Shown in pieces: positions 24,370-35,819 of a stretch of 64,000 bases of DNA (positions are counted from its first letter, which is position 1; the number at the start of each line of letters is the position of its first letter). A program made the translations under genes and the position numbers. The notes below the pieces were generated by a model that worked only from the letters and a program-made list of their open reading frames with translations, was not told the DNA's origin and did not search any database. Source of the stretch: Geosiphon pyriformis (Eukaryota; Glomeromycota; Glomeromycetes; Archaeosporales; Geosiphonaceae); contig JAAOMT010000468.1 of assembly GCA_016748015.1 (NCBI GenBank), forward strand, positions 102,998 to 166,997, written 5' to 3'.

Positions 24370-25116
24370 TATACATTTCTCTTTAGTTAATCCTGAAGAT
24401 ATTCCCCGAAATTTAAAACCAATAATTATAATAAAACAATAACCAAACTTGAACACTTAATTTAATATTTTCACAAAACCCCTTCAAAATACACAAAACA
24501 TAAATCAAAAATAGTAAATAATTACAAGAAACATTTAAACCCAAAAACCACAATACCAGTAGTAAATAATTCTCAGAATTATCACTCTTATAAAAAAAAA
24601 CAAGAGGTTATTCTGGAAATCAATTACCAGAACTTTTGAAGCAAGCATTAAAAAAAAACCTTTTAATTACTCCTATTAACATTCTACCAAATGTCACAAT
24701 TCAACAAAAACTTCCACTATTTTTTAATAAACAAAACAATGAACATAACCTTATCTATAAATATTTTCATATTGGAAAAACACTTTATGAATGAAAACTG
24801 GAACTTGAAACAACAAACTTTACTTTTGAAGCTATACAAAAACAAATCTATAATGAATTTAAGACAGCAGCTGGACCAACAAACACTTGCTACAAACTTA
24901 GAACAGTATTTAGACTCTATGATTTATTCAATACTTGTAAAAACATTCTACAAAATCTAATATTCCATCCAATAAAGATTCAATACATTGGAAAGCTCAC
25001 AGAACTGAAATTTCAACAATTTTTGAACCAGATCACTTCAATTATCTTAGACTACTATTTTAACATCACAGATAGTGCTTGAACTTTGATAGAGCTCAGT
25101 CTTGAGGAAAAGATTA
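24370..25116 (+). pseudogene. Ty3-D post-integrase tail with an ORF of unknown function
   Basis: An ORF at 24691-24960 (MSQFNKNFHYFLINKT, NENWNLKQQTLLLKLYKNK, LRQQLDQQTLATNLEQYL) lies between integrase and the 3' LTR. A decayed match is in Ty3-H (10564-10749). I do not recognise the product. It ends before the likely polypurine tract (GAGGAAAAGATTA at about 25104-25116). Confidence 0.55.
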
Positions 25117-26085
25117 TGTTACCAGTAGAATTTTAGCTATTCATTAGCATGAAATTACCTTCATAACTCCTATTATTAATTAACATATATTATTATTTTG
25201 AATATCACTTATTATTTAATTAAATTATTAAATATCATTACTCAATCAATAATCTGATTTGTACTATAAAAATTAAGATGATCAAATTACACAATACCCT
25301 GAACTATTTAACATAGTCAAAATTCGTCGAAATTAATAAAAATTGGCCGAAATAATCAATAATTCAGTGAAATAACTTGTAGTTTGCTGAAATATATTTT
25401 TAGTTCACCCAAATTGTAGCAAAGAGAAAAGTGCAAGTTCAAAGACTAGTACTACAACAAGTTGTATAAAAGAAAAGCTTCTCTCTTCAAGAAAATGTAT
25501 CTTCTTATAGTATTTTACTATAGTATTTTACTTTAGATATCTTAATTAAAACAAATCACTTTTTACACATCTCAAATAAAAATTAAATATTCAAAAACCA
25601 AATCCTTAAAATTATTACACTTGAAATTCCCTCAACATAACTAATGTTTTGAAATTGATTAGCTACTAATTTCAATAAACTGTTAGTAATTCCAGGCCTG
25701 GATAGAAAACGTTTCTCTTGACAATTCTATTTTCTTTTACATTTCTTTTATTTTTTTTTATTTTTTTTATTATAATTATTAGGGTAGTCTATAGACAAGA
25801 TTCTTGTAAAAGAGTTGACTTTTACAGCAAAGTAACTACACATTTTTAGTAAGCTTTCAAATAAGCAATTCCTGAAAAAGAATTGACATTTACTACAATA
25901 TAACTACATAAAGTAACTGGCATGAAATTGGCCATTCCACTTATAAGCCCAGTAGTTTAAATTATAAGAGATAATTTGAAGATAAATTCAGTTATTGGAA
26001 GTTTAACTACTTTCTGAGAATGTGAATTCACAGCAAATCAACATTAACAATATCTAAGAAAAAAGACCAAAAACTTCTAATAATA
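25117..26085 (+). repeat. 3' LTR of Ty3-D
   Basis: Begins TGTTACCAGTAGAATTTTAG, preceded by a purine-rich tract. Ends CTTCTAATAATA by alignment with the 5' LTR. The right-hand target copy ATAT follows at 26086, then the Ty3-C coding sequence resumes at about 26090. The differences from the 5' LTR are mostly transitions. Confidence 0.9.
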
Positions 26086-27900
26086 ATATACCAGTCAATA
26101 TAACAGAGGAAGAAGTTATTGACAAGAAAAAAATTATCTCCACCCATCAACCAATTTCCATTTCACCATATGACCAGTATATGGTAGTTATAAAGAGAAA
26201 AGTAAAGGATTAAATTCAGATTTTTGAGACAAAAACAACACTGTGCAAATCAGGAGAAATTGGTTTGGTCAACTTACACATACCAGCAAAGAACTACAGT
26301 CACATCAAAATTTCCATTTACAACAACACAAGAAATATTATTGAGATATCAGCAGGAACTACCATCGGATACTTGACCACAGAAAGTGAAGACCAACTTT
26401 CAGACACCATTGCAAACTTTCCACAACTGTGCAGATATGTAGACATTACATTACAAACAATATATGGATAAGAAGAATGTTATCTGCTTCAACCAAAACA
26501 GTTAGAACAGATAAACATGAGAAACTTGGACTCACTTCACATATGTAGCTTAAAATATTGCTCAACAACTTTAATAACATCTTTGCCAATGAAAATGAAT
26601 TTGGTAGAATTAACATCATCCAACACCAGATCAAAACTGGAGATACAATGCCAATCAAACAAAGAGCATACAGAATACAACCAGCCAGCCATAAGATTAT
26701 TTGTCAAGAAATCAATCAGATACTTAACAACAGGTTAATTCAACCATTAATAAGTTTATGGTCATCACCAGTAGTACTAATCTGTAAAAAGAATGGGAAA
26801 ATCTGCTTTTGTGTGGATTACTAGAAATTGAATAGAGTAACCAAAGGTAATAGCTACCCAACTCTAAAGATTCAAGAGCTGTTTAACACTTTTAAAGAGA
26901 AGAAATGGTTTTCAACTTTAGACTTAAACAGTGGTTACTGGCAAGTAGCCATGAAACTAAAAGACAAAGAGAAAACAGCTTTTACAACTCGGAAAGAAAA
27001 CTTTGAATTTGAAGTAATGCCATTTGGCTTGATAAATGCTCCAGCCACTTTCCAGCAACTTATGGAAATGTTTATAATGGACTACTATGAAAATCAGTAG
27101 TCGTATACTTGGATGACACCAATGTGTTCTCAAAAACATTCGATGATCATCTGTATTATCTCCAACAAGTGTTTAAAAGATTAAAAAAAGCTAGATTAAA
27201 GCTAAATGCAATCAAATGTTTCTTTAGGAAGACTGAACTCAAGTTTTTGGAACATGTAGTGAGCAAAGACAGAATCAAAACAGATCCAGACAAGATTGAG
27301 ATTATTAAGAACTTTCTAGTACCAAATAATCTCACAAAACTAAGAGCATTCTTGGGATTTGCTGGGTATTACCACCACTTTATCAAGAACTTTTCCAAAA
27401 TAGCTCAACCACTACACCAACTTCAAATAAAAAACACCAATTATGAATGGACAGAAATTTAACAAGAAGCTTTTGATACATTAAGAAGAAAGCTTATTCA
27501 AACTCCAATACTAATCTATTTAGACCATAGCAAGCCATTCATAATCACAACTGATGCATCTGACCAAGCATTGGGAACAGTATTATCTCAGAAAAGATCA
27601 GACAGATGAGAACATCCAGTAGTATATGCCAGTAAAAACTTAAGTCCAGCTGAAAAAAACTATGGAACTTCAGCACTGGAACACTTAGCTATCCATTGGG
27701 CTGTTATCAAATGAAAAAAATACTTGAGTCAAAAGTTTGATGTGTACACCGATCACAAAGAATTGACTTCAATCCAGAAACAAGAGTTTGCAGACAATTG
27801 CCATGTCAGATAGAAAATAGAACTATCACTATTTAATTATACAATACATTATAAAAAAAAAAAAAAAATGGAAATGCTGACAGATTGTCATGAATGAGAC
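26086..27900 (+). pseudogene. Ty3-C pre-RT linker, reverse transcriptase and RNase H
   Basis: Resumes at PVNITEEEVIDKKKII, directly continuing the dUTPase end left at 16412. Linker to 26470. RT: IKTGDTMPIKQRAYRI, KNGKICFCVDY, FSTLDLNSGYWQVAMKL, VMPFGLINAPATFQQLMEM, VVYLDDTNVFSKTF (YLDD 27106-27117, intact). RNase H: PFIITTDASDQALGTVL, then NYGTSALEHLAIHWAV, then VYTDHKELTSI; the acidic residues are still present. Several stops and at least two frame shifts. Confidence 0.87.
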
Positions 27901-27949
27901 AAATCTAAAACCATTTCAACCCAAAAATATAACAAAAAAATGAATATAC

Positions 27950-29200
27950 AAAAATACCAACAACTCCAACATTATATAAATACCCAATTGTTCAAGGAGA
28001 AATTATCTCAAAAGGAACAAAACAACATAAAACAACAATCAAAATATTTTATCAACCACCAAAATATACTTTATTAGAAAAATAAAAAGAATCCAGACCA
28101 ACCAATCAGAGTAATCACAGAACCAAAAAAAGAGATAATATTATTCAACATACATTCAGATCCAATGGCAGGACATTTTCATAAAAAAGCAATGATGAAA
28201 AAAATCAGAAAAAGATACTATTGACCATTAATGTATCTAGACATCATCTAATATGTTCAGAATTGTAATGCTTGTCAGAAAAAAGGAGAAGCAAGACCAA
28301 GTGAACCATTGAGACCAATCAAAGTGTGACAACTATTCAATCACATTGGAATTGACTTAGTTGGACCATTAACAATTACCAGTAGAGACAACAGATATAT
28401 TGCAGTAGTCATGGACTATCTCACTAAATGGCCAGAAGCAAAAGCCATTCAAAGAGCAGATGCAAAATCTGTTGCCAAATTCGTTTATCAAGATTTAATA
28501 TGTTGACATGGATGTCCAAAAAAACTATTATCAGATTAAAGAACTCACTTTGTGAATAGAACACTAACAGAATTAAGCCAAAAATTTGGAATAAAAAGAC
28601 TATTATCATTACCATATTATCTACAAACAAATGGGTTAGTTGAAAGATTTAACCAAACATTGTGTGAAGCTATTGCCAAAATCAGCCAAGAAAACCAGAA
28701 TGAATGGGATTTGTTTATACTATTAGTATTATTTACTTATCAGACAATAAAGCAAAACACCACATAAGCAACACCATTTGAACTAGTATATGGTAGAACA
28801 GCAACATTACCAGTTGAGATAGAAGTCAAAACATATTCAACAGAACCAATAACAAAAGAGAATTTCCAAAGAACATTGTTGAAAAGAACATATGACTTAA
28901 TGGAGACACTAAAAAACAAATGGCGAAAAGCAGCTGATAATATCCAAAAGTCACAAGAGAAGCAAAAAGAAAGACATGATAACCAATTACCAAATAAACC
29001 AATTGAATTCAAGATTAGAGACAAAGTGCTTCTACATTATACCAAAGCAGAAAAACAATGAAGTGAAAAATTTGACCCCAAATGAGACAGACCATTTCAC
29101 ATAGAAAAAGTTCTTGGAAATGGAGCTTATAAATTGAGGTTAAACAACAAAATTTTAACCAAAACAGCACATGGTGATTGACTGAAATCATATCACCATA
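27950..29200 (+). pseudogene. Ty3-C integrase
   Basis: Zinc part SDPMAGHFHKKA and VQNCNACQK. Core: HIGIDLVGPLTITSRDNRYI, VMDYLTKWPE (Asp), LLSD (Asp), then stop, RTHFVNRTL, and LVERFNQTLCEAIA (Glu). Tail: FELVYGRTATLPVEIEVKTY and IKDKVLLHYTKAEKQ-like. Stops such as TGA for Trp (for example at 28329 and 28505) and TAA for Gln prevent a product. Confidence 0.85.
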
Positions 29201-29355
29201 TAGCATCATCATTCACTAGTAATATTCTACAATTAGGAGTACAACAAGTATTAGTCCAACCAGATGAGATTCTACAAGATCTAGAACCAATAATAATTCT
29301 TGAACTAAACACATCAAATTGAACCAATAAAAGAATATAAAAAGACATAGTAAAC

Positions 29356-30006
29356 ATGACAGAAGACTACAGAAAAATGGAAATTACTGACAACATTCAC
29401 TCACTAGCACAACAACTCTTCTAATTGATTCAACAACAGAATATAAAAATTATTATCAATCAACAAACCATTAGATACTGAGATACCAGAAAGATATCCA
29501 AATACAAAAGTCAAAGAAAAACAGAAAACACTATCAACAAAATGGTTCTAAAAATAAAATTAGCAATAGAAGAACCAACAATTGCCACTACATATTAAGA
29601 GTTGACCAAAAAAACTTGGAAATAGTGGATACACGAATTTCTAAGAAACTTTTGTTATTTCTACTTGGAACAATACTTGAATATTCAGAACTTATACACA
29701 GATAAAACAAAATGATTATTTAACATAACAATATTGCAACAACTGGAACAATTTGTGGGCAAGAACAATTTAACAACACAAGCAAGAGCCATCTATCAAT
29801 TGCATGCTGAATTCCAAGACAGACTGAAAATTTTACTCAATCCAGAAATGAACTCTATTACAGTTAACCAAATGGGAAAAATAATCAACACCCAATTTAA
29901 AGAATTACAGAACAAAATAACTTAAGTAATTCTCAAAAAAGAAGTTCAAGAAATACTTAAAGACAGAAAATTAGAGTTAGGAGATTTGGGAGATCTCAAC
30001 AGAGCT
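29356..30006 (+). pseudogene. Ty3-C ORF3: post-integrase ORF of unknown function
   Basis: Opens MTEDYRKMEITDNIHSLAQQ and later has LEQYLNIQNLYTDKTK, ILQQLEQFVGKNNLTTQARA and EFQDRLKILLNPEMN. The same reading is found in Ty3-B at 38713-39365 and, heavily decayed, in Ty3-E near 45030-45650. It lies where env would be in a retrovirus-like element, but I see no signal peptide or membrane span and no known fold. Interrupted by several stops. Confidence 0.6.
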
Positions 30007-30023
30007 CAATATTAAAAAAGAGG

Positions 30024-30912
30024 TGTTACTCATAGAATATAAGAAATATAGTATTATTAGTCAGTAGATATTAGCCAATCAAATGTAGACATAGTAAATG
30101 TGGAATTCCAAGATTCCTCTTAGAGGAATTGCAGAATTCCAGAAATTTCAGAATTCTTCAACAAGGAATCGCAGGATTCCAGGAATTCCAGAATTTCTGT
30201 CGCAAGGAATTGAGGAATTGAAAAATCTCAAATATGTATATATAGCAGTAGTATTAGAAGCAGAAAAGACAGAATTGACACCAAGAATCCTTAGCTTAGT
30301 TACCACAATCCTTAAATAAATAATTATTTCACTATATTAAATTCATTCTTCACCATCAATATTTCATGTTAATAGTAATGGATACTTAACTATACTGGAA
30401 CAATAGCTCTTGATCATGACTATTGATGGGATACTAACTTGTAAATTGCCTTGGCTTATTTCTTATTTTCTCTTTTATCTTTTTTTATTTTCTTTGTTGT
30501 CTACTAACTTGATTAAAAGATTTACTCTTAGAGAACTCACAGAAGAATAAAACTTACTTAAAAAAATACTTACTCTTGGAGGACTTACAGAGGAATAAAC
30601 TTGCTTAAACAATACTTACTCTTGGAGGACTTACAGAGGAACTGATGTCAGAAAACAGCACTGGTATACAATTACGAAGGATATCATACCAGAAAAATCA
30701 TCAATCATCAAGCTAAACAAGCAATTGACAAAACTACGGATTCAAAAAACTACTGATAAACTGTTACTATTGAATCTCTATCCATTATACAAAAAACTCA
30801 ATTGGAAAACCTTCAGATAAAATACCTTCAGATTATTATCATCACCAATCACTTTGCACACCAAGTTACGGGTTTGTTATTCATTTGACACCCCAAAGAA
30901 TCACTTGTAACA
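30024..30912 (+). repeat. LTR shared by Ty3-C (3') and Ty3-B (5'), type I U3
   Basis: Begins TGTTACTCATAGAATATAAG and ends CTTGTAACA; the Ty3-B primer binding site follows (TTTGGTGCTCCCTGTGAG, 30913-30930). The stretch around 30230-30350 is almost identical to the LTR at 39386-40275, but clearly different from the Ty3-C 5' LTR. GAATTCC-type imperfect palindromes are repeated at about 30100-30215. Confidence 0.9.
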
Positions 30913-30974
30913 TTTGGTGCTCCCTGTGAGATATAATTCTACAGAGAACTAGCATCAACAAAAACAAACCAAAA

Positions 30975-32790
30975 GTGGCAAAATCAGAAAATATAGGAGC
31001 AAACTATTTAGGATTTGTGAAATCCTTGTTTCAACAATACAGCCAACAATTAGGATTAAACAGTAATCATTACCCAGCTGAATCAGCCTTCAACTTCTAT
31101 GTCAACAACAAAATCACTGAATGCTTAGGAGGAACAGTTAACATTGAAGCAGCAAGAGAAAACTTTTACACAGAATTATTTCAACACACCAACTTACCAA
31201 GGAACTATAGTTTTGCACCAATAATCAGAGAAATTAACCAAACTATTGAAAGGTACACTCAACAACAATTTCCTATCACCTATGCAGATAAAGACAAAGG
31301 AAGATTACAAACACTAGCAGTAATACCTAAAGAGATACAACTACCAACCTAGAAGAAACAAAGAATTGAATCCCCACCATATCTATCATATCATCACATA
31401 CCTGGAAGCACTATCAATATTTTATCTGCAGGCGCATCCACACCAAATGTGATATTAACATTTGAACAATTCCCATTCTAAAGTAAACAAAGAAAAGCAG
31501 AGTTATTAGGACCATATGGTGAATATTTTGAAGGATTTAAATCGTGATTACCAATGCCATCAGGAATTTGATCACTGCCACCTCCACCAGATTTTGAAAT
31601 CTCTGATCCGTGGGAGATAACAGAATTAGAAGAAGAGGAAGAAAAAGAAACTGAGAATCAAGAATTCACTTACCAGAACCCAATCACTGAAAACCCGGAA
31701 TTTGAAACCCCGAATCTTCAGAACTAGCAAAATTTAAATTCAGTAAATTTGGAAGTTGAAACTCTGAATATTTAGACACCACCAACTTAGGATAATTGAA
31801 ACCCCAATCTAATTAATCAACCAAACTTACCTCCAGTAATCATTATCAATCAACCATCAATTGATCTAATAGCCAAACCCATACAGCAGCCACTTTAATT
31901 ACTACCTCAACAAAATTAACAACTGCTTCAACAATCACCACAACCACCCAACTTAGATCCAATAGCCTATGCACTAATCACGAAACTGGATAATTTCACT
32001 GGCAAAGAGGATGACACTCAAGTATGGCTAAATGATGTGGAAAAAGCCATTGCAGCTAATGGATGGAATGATGCCCAAGCAATACAAGCCATTTTTTATT
32101 TTCTCAAAGATACCGCCAACTTATGGTATCAGAACTTGATCAATAAACCACAAAACTTCAATGTCTTTAAAGTGGAATTTTTAAGATACTTCAGCAACAA
32201 TAACAGTATTAACCACCTAATCAATACATTTACCACTATAAAGCAAGGAGAAACTGAAGCAGTCACCACTTACCTGGGATGCTTCTATAGAAATCTGTGC
32301 CAGATCCAGGCAATTGACACCAACTATTTTACAGCACCACAGATCCTCAACCAGTTTATCCGTGGCCTGCACAGCAGCATCTTACAACATGTACGCCCGT
32401 TGCATTCAGGCACCCTTCAAGATGCAGTCACACATGCCAGAGATTTTGAATCAGCTGAATCTGAGGCCAACTATGCCCAAGCTGTTAATCTAGTGATGAA
32501 TGAATCATCTGAATTGGACTCCAAATTAAAACAATTCAATAATTCAATTAATCAGAAATTAGAAAGATACTTAGCTGACAATTGCACAATTTATCAACCA
32601 CCTCAATGACACAGCAATTCAGGAAACTACAATCATTCCTAAAATCAAGCACATCCCTCAACATTGGCCAATCAGCAGTGACAGCCAGAGATGCATGTTT
32701 GCCACAACTGTGGTAAACAAGGGCACATCAGAACAAACTGCAACACTTATAAACACCAGCAATTGGGAAATCAATATGAAAATCTCAATT
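30975..32790 (+). pseudogene. Ty3-B gag
   Basis: Starts at MAKSENIGANYLGFVKSLFQ, 63 bp after the LTR. A long open part at 32037-32609 holds the capsid-like core (MEKAIAANGWNDAQAIQAIF, TANLWYQNL, FNVFKVEFLRYFSNNN, ILNQFIRGLHSSIL). The knuckle CHNCGKQGHIRTNC is at 32700-32741 (CX2CX4HX4C). A Pro/Gln/Tyr-rich stretch follows. Broken by stops at 31350, 31481, 32607 and elsewhere. Confidence 0.9.
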
Positions 32791-33059
32791 GCCAATTTCA
32801 AACTCCAAGATACCAACAAAATTAGGAACAATATCAAAACACTTACCTGCCAATGATGCAGCAGCCAATTTACCAAGCACCAGTATATTAGACTCCAGTT
32901 TATCAACCACAGCCACCAGCAATATATCAACCACAGCCACCCATAATATATCAACTACAGCCACAAGTAATCTATCAACTCCAATCAATTCAGACACCAC
33001 TCCAAAATTCAGTTAATATGATATTAAGCCACCCCAAACCTAAAATCACACAAAACTGA

Positions 33060-33820
33060 AGATTGGTAATGGTTGTCTACCAACTGATTCCCAGTTCTTT
33101 CAACTCACCATCAGGATCACATTCTCGGAATTTGGGTACTAGTGCTACCCAAAACCCGAATTTCCAGAACTATTTAAGTCTTCTGGTTATTCCAGAAGAT
33201 GCTACCATCAACAATTCAGGATCCAACCAACAACAAGCACTTACCAACAACATTTCACCAGCAACTGTCACCAATAATGAATTACTCATGGCCATCTTTC
33301 CCTTCGACTTGGAAGAAACAATCGAAATTCCATTATTCAGTAGGGCAGCTCTGGAAGAGAAACCAATTACCGCCATGTATACAGATGCCAAAATTGATGG
33401 CCACACCATCAAACTGATCTTGGATAGTGGATCAGCTGGCAGCATCATAACAAAGCAACTCATAGATCAATTAGGTCATTGAGTTGACCAAGCTGCCAGT
33501 GCAAGGATCATCACAGCTAATGGAGTGATCAAAACTCCAATAGGTAAAATAGACAACCTATCTATCAAAATTAACAGCATCATGGTACCCATCAAAGTCT
33601 TTGTAATAGAAGTCACTCAGTACCAAGCTCTTGTTGGAAATAATTGGCTATCCAAAACAAACACCATACTCGATTGGACAATGCAAGAGCTCCAACTGAG
33701 CCAAAACAGTCAACATACTCAAGCACTAGCAGTATGTGGCCACTTTAAACCAACCAACTCACAACCACTGATTGAACTTGAGAAGGAAACAAAAAAACCT
33801 ACATGGAAAGCATATTAGGT
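33060..33820 (+). pseudogene. Ty3-B aspartic protease
   Basis: An open stretch 33063-33482 ends in KLILDSGSAGSIITKQL, the intact retropepsin active-site loop, with a TGA replacing Trp or Arg at 33480. The rest (33525-33818: TPIGKIDNLSIKIN, QYQALVGNNWLSKTNTILDW) is open. Of all copies here this protease has the best active site. Expected role: cleavage of the Gag-Pol precursor. Confidence 0.88.
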
Positions 33821-34079
33821 TTTGTGGGCTGATGTCAACCACAATAAACTGCTGCTCATACTTGCCTGAAATGAAGATGACCATGGAAAAGAAAAACAAA
33901 AAGAAGAACATACCTGGGAAACCACTATTGGTGCTTGGATTGACGACAACCAAAACGAGTTGTCACCTACCCTAAGTTGGGAAGAAAAAGGAAAGGGAAA
34001 GGAAAGAGAAAACAACCTACCTGAGGAAACTGAATCAACAAAAAACAACACCAGTAACTGGACAAGTTCGTACTCCATT

Positions 34080-34700
34080 CATGAATCACTACCACAACCA
34101 CCACACATACCACTCAAATACAAAGATTGTGGGAAGAAACTCTCTTCTATGGGAGCTTGGATTGCACCAGACAAAAATCACTGGATGCGAACCCACTATT
34201 ATTGCAAGTCTTGCCACCGTGAACGGTATGACTATCCAAAAAGACAAGGCAAGTGAGACAACAAACCATGTTTTGCTTGTGGCAAACAGTTGCTTAATGA
34301 AAGAATGTAGAATGACATTCCTGGTTAAGGAGGAATGTGTAACACTTCATGCCAGTATATAATCTTCATCAATGACTGGGTGAATTGTGGTACGCCAATA
34401 ACTGCCACTTGGCACTGAGCAATCTCTTGCCTGAACGGATACCCACACGACAAAGATGAGATCTGGTGGATGGCGAATGCCAAAGTAGAAGGCACCACGC
34501 CCAGCAAAATCTTGGAAATCAAGAACAATCCTCCAGAACCAGTCAACATTATCCTAGTTCTCAACCCAGATGCTTTCTTTAACATTGAGACCAACCCAAA
34601 AGACTTCTACAAACATTATCAAAATTTAGCACCGATTAAAGAAAAACAAGAAGAGCAGTTAGCACAGCTAAACACTTGATTATGTGACCACTGTTTGATC
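34080..34700 (+). pseudogene. Ty3-B zinc-ribbon region
   Basis: Reads PLKYKDCGKKLSSMGAW, then HYYCKSCHRERYDYPKRQGK, a stop, then CFACGKQLLNERM and an open helical part (MANAKVEGTTPSKILEIKNNP). Cys pairs are spaced as in zinc ribbons; one Cys of the first pair appears to be Tyr (KYKDC where Ty3-A has CINC). From memory, similar sequences are common in Rhizophagus gene predictions; that needs a search. Function unknown. Confidence 0.65.
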
Positions 34701-35805
34701 CTATGTGACTTTCAATATTGTAATGAGTGTGACCTTATTTACAATCCACCAATCTGCATGATCTACACAATCCCAGAGAAAGAGGAACCAATCAGCAGCT
34801 GTGCATCAGAATCAAAATCACCATTCAATCCCAATTCAAACTCTGACAATAATGATGACAAAAACACCAGTTCCAGCTCTATTCAAAATAGCAATAACAA
34901 TAACAATGATTCAAACTCAGATTCAAACTCAGATTTTAAAATATGAACAATATATTGCAATCTCTGACCTGACCAAAGAATTGGAATTAAAATGGTTTAG
35001 TGACAATAATGAAGGTATCATGTTAGAACACATGTATAATACTGATGCTGGGTTTGATCTGAGGTATCCAGGAAAAAATGCCATCAAATTGGAACCACAT
35101 TCACACATCTGCCTTGATTTGAAAATAGCACTAGAAATTTCAGCAACAACAATGGTTCAATTAGCATCTAAGAGTAGTTTAGCGAAAAGAGAGATTAATA
35201 TAAGAGAAGGAATAATTGACATGGAATATGTAGAAAATATTATTGCTATGCTACAAAATGACTCAGGAAAGGCCTATATAATAGACCCCAATGAAAAGAT
35301 AGCACAGACAATATTCCTGCCTCTGGTTAGAGTAGCTCAGTTAGTATTAGTGGGAAAGAGGGAGAAATTAGGAATAACAGTAAGAGGAATACAGGGATTC
35401 GGATTGACAGATAGAGTAGATGTACCAATCAATATGGCAGAAAAAGAAATTGTTGACCAAGAGAAAATTATCTCAATGGGTCAAACAATTTCCATTCCAC
35501 CATATGGCCAGTACATAATAGGGATAAAGCGGAAGGTAAAAAAACAGAATCAGATTTTTGAAACAGAACCAACCCTTTGTGAATCAGAAGAGATTGGATT
35601 CATCAATTTCCATATACCAGCCAAAGATTACAGCCACATCAAAATTCCTATTTACAATAACACAGGAAATATTATAGTAATACCAGCCAGAACCACCATT
35701 GGATACTTAAGCACTGAAATAGAGGATCAACCACCAAGCACCATTTCAGACTTTCTACAGCTTTGTGGATATGTTGATATTACATCACAAACAATATATG
35801 GATGA
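34700..35805 (+). pseudogene. Ty3-B third Cys motif, acidic linker, dUTPase-like domain and pre-RT linker
   Basis: CDHCLILCDFQYCNECDLIY, then a Ser/Asn/Asp-rich linker, then a frame shift near 34935, then TDAGFDLRYPGKNAIKL (motif 1), LASKSSLAKREIN (2), GIIDMEYVENIIAMLQND (3), NEKIAQTIFLPLVRVAQLV (4) and VRGIQGFGLTDR (5). These are the five motifs of trimeric dUTPases in order, over about 145 residues as expected. The position between protease and RT differs from lentiviruses (between RT/RH and integrase) and betaretroviruses (upstream of protease). The open frame continues to 35805 through IKIPIYNNTGNIIVIPARTTIGYL. Confidence 0.85.
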
Positions 35806-35819
35806 AGCGAATGTTATTT

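Larger units (their letters stand above)
16413..26085 (+). mobile_element. Ty3-D: family 2 Ty3/gypsy element nested in Ty3-C
   Basis: Two LTRs (16413-17384 and 25117-26085) flank gag, protease, zinc ribbons, a dUTPase-like domain, RT, RNase H and integrase, all on the plus strand. The flanking target copies are ACGT (16409-16412) and ATAT (26086-26089), which differ only by C-to-T and G-to-A. Compared with family 1 the proteins have the same order but are clearly diverged. Many stops; not autonomous, although RT YLDD and the integrase acidic residues survive. Confidence 0.9.
11258..30912 (+). mobile_element. Ty3-C: family 1 Ty3/gypsy element, split by Ty3-D
   Basis: Composed of a 5' LTR (11258-12124), internal part 1 (12125-16412), the nested Ty3-D (16413-26085), internal part 2 (26086-30023) and an LTR (30024-30912) that it shares with Ty3-B. 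The split falls inside the dUTPase-like domain, right after RIDV, and the reading resumes with PVNI on the far side. Its 5' LTR is of a clearly different sub-lineage from the LTR at its 3' end, which matches Ty3-B. Dozens of stops; not autonomous. Confidence 0.88.

Noticed and set aside
30100-30240. Short repeats as a CRISPR-like array
   Set aside because: The GAATTCC units have no constant spacing or unique spacers and lie in the U3 of an LTR of a eukaryotic element.
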